Assembly (NCBI RefSeq): GCF_900187385.1
Contig: NZ_FYEY01000001.1
Span: forward strand, 5,518,001 to 5,582,000
Source of the DNA: Streptomyces sp. 2114.4
GTDB lineage: Bacteria; Actinomycetota; Actinomycetes; Streptomycetales; Streptomycetaceae
Length of the DNA stretch: 64,000 nucleotides
Direction: 5' to 3'
Shown: piece after piece, positions 62,834-64,000 of the stretch
How the letters are laid out: every line of letters begins with the position of its first letter
Position numbering within the stretch: position 1 is the stretch's first letter
The notes under the pieces: model-generated
Databases searched by the model: none
What the model was told of the DNA's origin: nothing
What the model saw: only the letters and a program-made list of their open reading frames with translations
Program-made: the position numbers and the translations under genes

Positions 62834-63526
62834 CTACGGCCCGTCCACCCCCAACTCCTGTGCCAGTACGGCCGCTTGCACCCGGCTGCGCAGGTCCAGC
62901 TTTGCCAGCAGGCGGCTGACATGTGTCTTCACGGTGGCCTCCGCCATGGCCAGTCGCAGCGCGATATCGGCGTTCGAGAGCCCCCGCCCCAGGCACCCCA
63001 GCACTTCCCGCTCGCGCGGCGTCAGCGGGTCCAGGACCGCCGGATCCAATGTCCCGCCGTCCCGGGCAGGCCTCCGGAGGGCCGTACGCGGACTGGCGAA
63101 CTCCGCGATCAGCCGCCGGGTCACTGCCGGAGCGATCAGTCCCTCGCCGGACGCCACGGTGCGCACCGCGGTCAGCAGCGCGGCCGCGTCGCTGTCCTTG
63201 AGGAGAAAGCCCGCCGCCCCCGCCCGTAGCGCCCCGAAGACGTATTCGTCCAGGTCGAAGGTGGTCAGTATCAGCACGTCCGCCAGTTTTTCGGCGACCA
63301 CCTGCCGGGTGGCGGAGACCCCATCGAGGCGGGGCATCTGGATGTCCATGAGGACGAGGGCGGGGCGCAGCTCGCGGGCGAGCCGTACCGCCTCCTCGCC
63401 GTCCTCGGCCTCCCCGACCACCTCGATGTCGGGGGCGGAGCGCAGGATGAGGACGAGTCCGGCCCGTACGGCGGACTGGTCCTCGGCGACGAGAACCCGG
63501 ATCGGCTGCGCGTCGGCGCCTGTCAT
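62834..63526 (-). CDS. NarL/LuxR-family response regulator
   Basis: Regulator of 230 residues. The receiver has Glu15-Asp16, phospho-acceptor Asp61 (LVLMDIQMP), Thr and the Lys in FLLKDSD; the LuxR-type HTH (about 165-225) reads LTPREREVLGCLGRGLSNAD, followed by TVKTHVSRLLAKL. The ATG at 63526 overlaps the kinase stop (ATGA), so the pair is coupled. Targets are unknown. Confidence 0.95.
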   Translation of the reverse strand: MTGADAQPIRVLVAEDQSAVRAGLVLILRSAPDIEVVGEAEDGEEAVRLARELRPALVLMDIQMPRLDGVSATRQVVAEKLADVLILTTFDLDEYVFGALRAGAAGFLLKDSDAAALLTAVRTVASGEGLIAPAVTRRLIAEFASPRTALRRPARDGGTLDPAVLDPLTPREREVLGCLGRGLSNADIALRLAMAEATVKTHVSRLLAKLDLRSRVQAAVLAQELGVDGP

Positions 63527-64000
63527 CGTTGTTCTTCCTCCTCGGCGGCGGGCAGCGCTGCCCGCACCAGCCAGACTCTGCCGGCCGGCCCGCTCTCCGG
63601 GCCGGCCTCGAATGCTCCGCCCAGCAGGGCGGTCCGCTCGCGCATCCCGACCAGGCCGCTGCCGGAGCCGGGCGCACGGGGGCCGGGGCGGTCGGCGTAC
63701 GGGCTGCGGACGGCGACGGTGAGCACCCCGCCGCGGTCATGGGCCAGGCGCACCCGCACCTCGCCGGGTGCGGCGTGCTTGAGCGCGTTGGTCAGCGACT
63801 CCTGGACGATGCGGTACGCGGCCAGGGCGACCGGCGCCGTCGGCTTCGGTCCGGCTCCGGGCCCCTCCGGGCTCCGGGCGTCCTCCAGCTCAAAGGTGAG
63901 TCCGCTGCTGCCGCCGCTCGTACGGGCCTGGTCGATCAGGGCGTCCAGCCCATCGAGCGTGGGGGTCGCCGCGGGCTCCTCGTCCCCGTCGGCCGTCTTG
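63523..64000 (-). CDS. NarL-type sensor histidine kinase, partial
   Basis: The C-terminal 158 residues of a HisKA_3-type kinase; the gene continues beyond the right edge of the window. Visible parts are YRIVQESLTNALKHA (N box) and GLVGMRERTALLGG (G box), as in NarX/DesK-type enzymes. The end (PAAEEEEQR) is very acidic. Membrane and His-box parts are outside the window. Confidence 0.9.
   Translation of the reverse strand, partial: KTADGDEEPAATPTLDGLDALIDQARTSGGSSGLTFELEDARSPEGPGAGPKPTAPVALAAYRIVQESLTNALKHAAPGEVRVRLAHDRGGVLTVAVRSPYADRPGPRAPGSGSGLVGMRERTALLGGAFEAGPESGPAGRVWLVRAALPAAEEEEQR

Overview
The window is chromosomal DNA of a Streptomyces-type actinomycete. The base composition is very GC-rich with GC-saturated third codon positions, GTG and TTG starts are frequent, several genes look leaderless, and the gene content (conservon, BldD-free housekeeping clusters, actinobacterial Rho, lon with a HAIR-type operator, atpIBEFHAGDC) is typical of the conserved core of a Streptomyces chromosome. 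The order lon ... tRNA-Arg / lysA / hom / thrC / thrB / rho / rpmE / prfA / prmC / tsaC / glyA / wecA-like / atp matches what I remember of the S. coelicolor core (roughly SCO5282 to SCO5375). I see no integrase, transposase, phage or CRISPR locus.

Layout. 0-9.7 kb: an OmpR-type two-component system, a spermidine-synthase-fold protein, a rhomboid-like membrane protein, a small membrane protein, a DUF1877-type protein, a cysteine-cluster/pentapeptide-repeat fusion, Lon protease and a secreted GH25 muramidase. 10-18 kb: a MarR gene with an apparent frameshift, a PP2C-like protein, then a conservon (NIT/HAMP kinase, roadblock protein, DUF742 protein, Ras-like GTPase) followed in the same direction by a styrene-monooxygenase-like flavoprotein. 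18.4-25.8 kb: a regulator/oxygenase module (TetR, AurF-type diiron protein, divergent second diiron protein), an SMI1/KNR4 protein, an alpha/beta hydrolase divergent from a MarR regulator with strong repeat and operator structure between them, an ABC ATPase and an HD protein. 25.8-35.5 kb: FtsW/RodA-type and PBP genes, small proteins, a P450, a SWIM zinc-finger protein, an APH-family kinase and tRNA-Arg(CCG). 35.7-45.3 kb: a stand-alone receiver, an ArgS-like protein without the catalytic core, lysA, hom-thrC, thrB and rho. 45.6-53.8 kb: an LCP cell-wall ligase, rpmE, prfA, prmC, tsaC, a phosphatase-like protein lacking the nucleophilic Cys, a SHMT and a WecA-type transferase. 54-62 kb: the complete ATP synthase operon. 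62-64 kb: a DUF2550 protein and a NarL-type two-component system running off the right edge.

How the parts work together. lysA, hom, thrC and thrB make lysine, homoserine and threonine from the aspartate pathway; rho, rpmE, prfA, prmC and tsaC serve transcription termination and translation; the LCP and WecA-type proteins and the FtsW/PBP pair serve the cell envelope; the atp genes form the F-type ATPase. Regulatory signals legible in the DNA include a HspR-type HAIR element before lon, exact SigR-type promoter spacing before rpmE (and a near match before rho), an ECF/SigE-like promoter before the LCP gene, and a Rex/CRP-like palindrome before atpI.

The least explained parts are intergenic: eleven 11-bp units before the P450 gene, 25-bp units beside a MarR-type palindrome, 13-bp units abutting an APH start codon and a nested inverted repeat after the flavoprotein gene. 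Two proteins look like enzymes that lost catalysis (ArgS-like and LMW-PTP-like). I did not find one unmistakable new system; the conservon-linked monooxygenase and the two-diiron TetR module are the best functional candidates. All family calls come from reading motifs; no database was searched.
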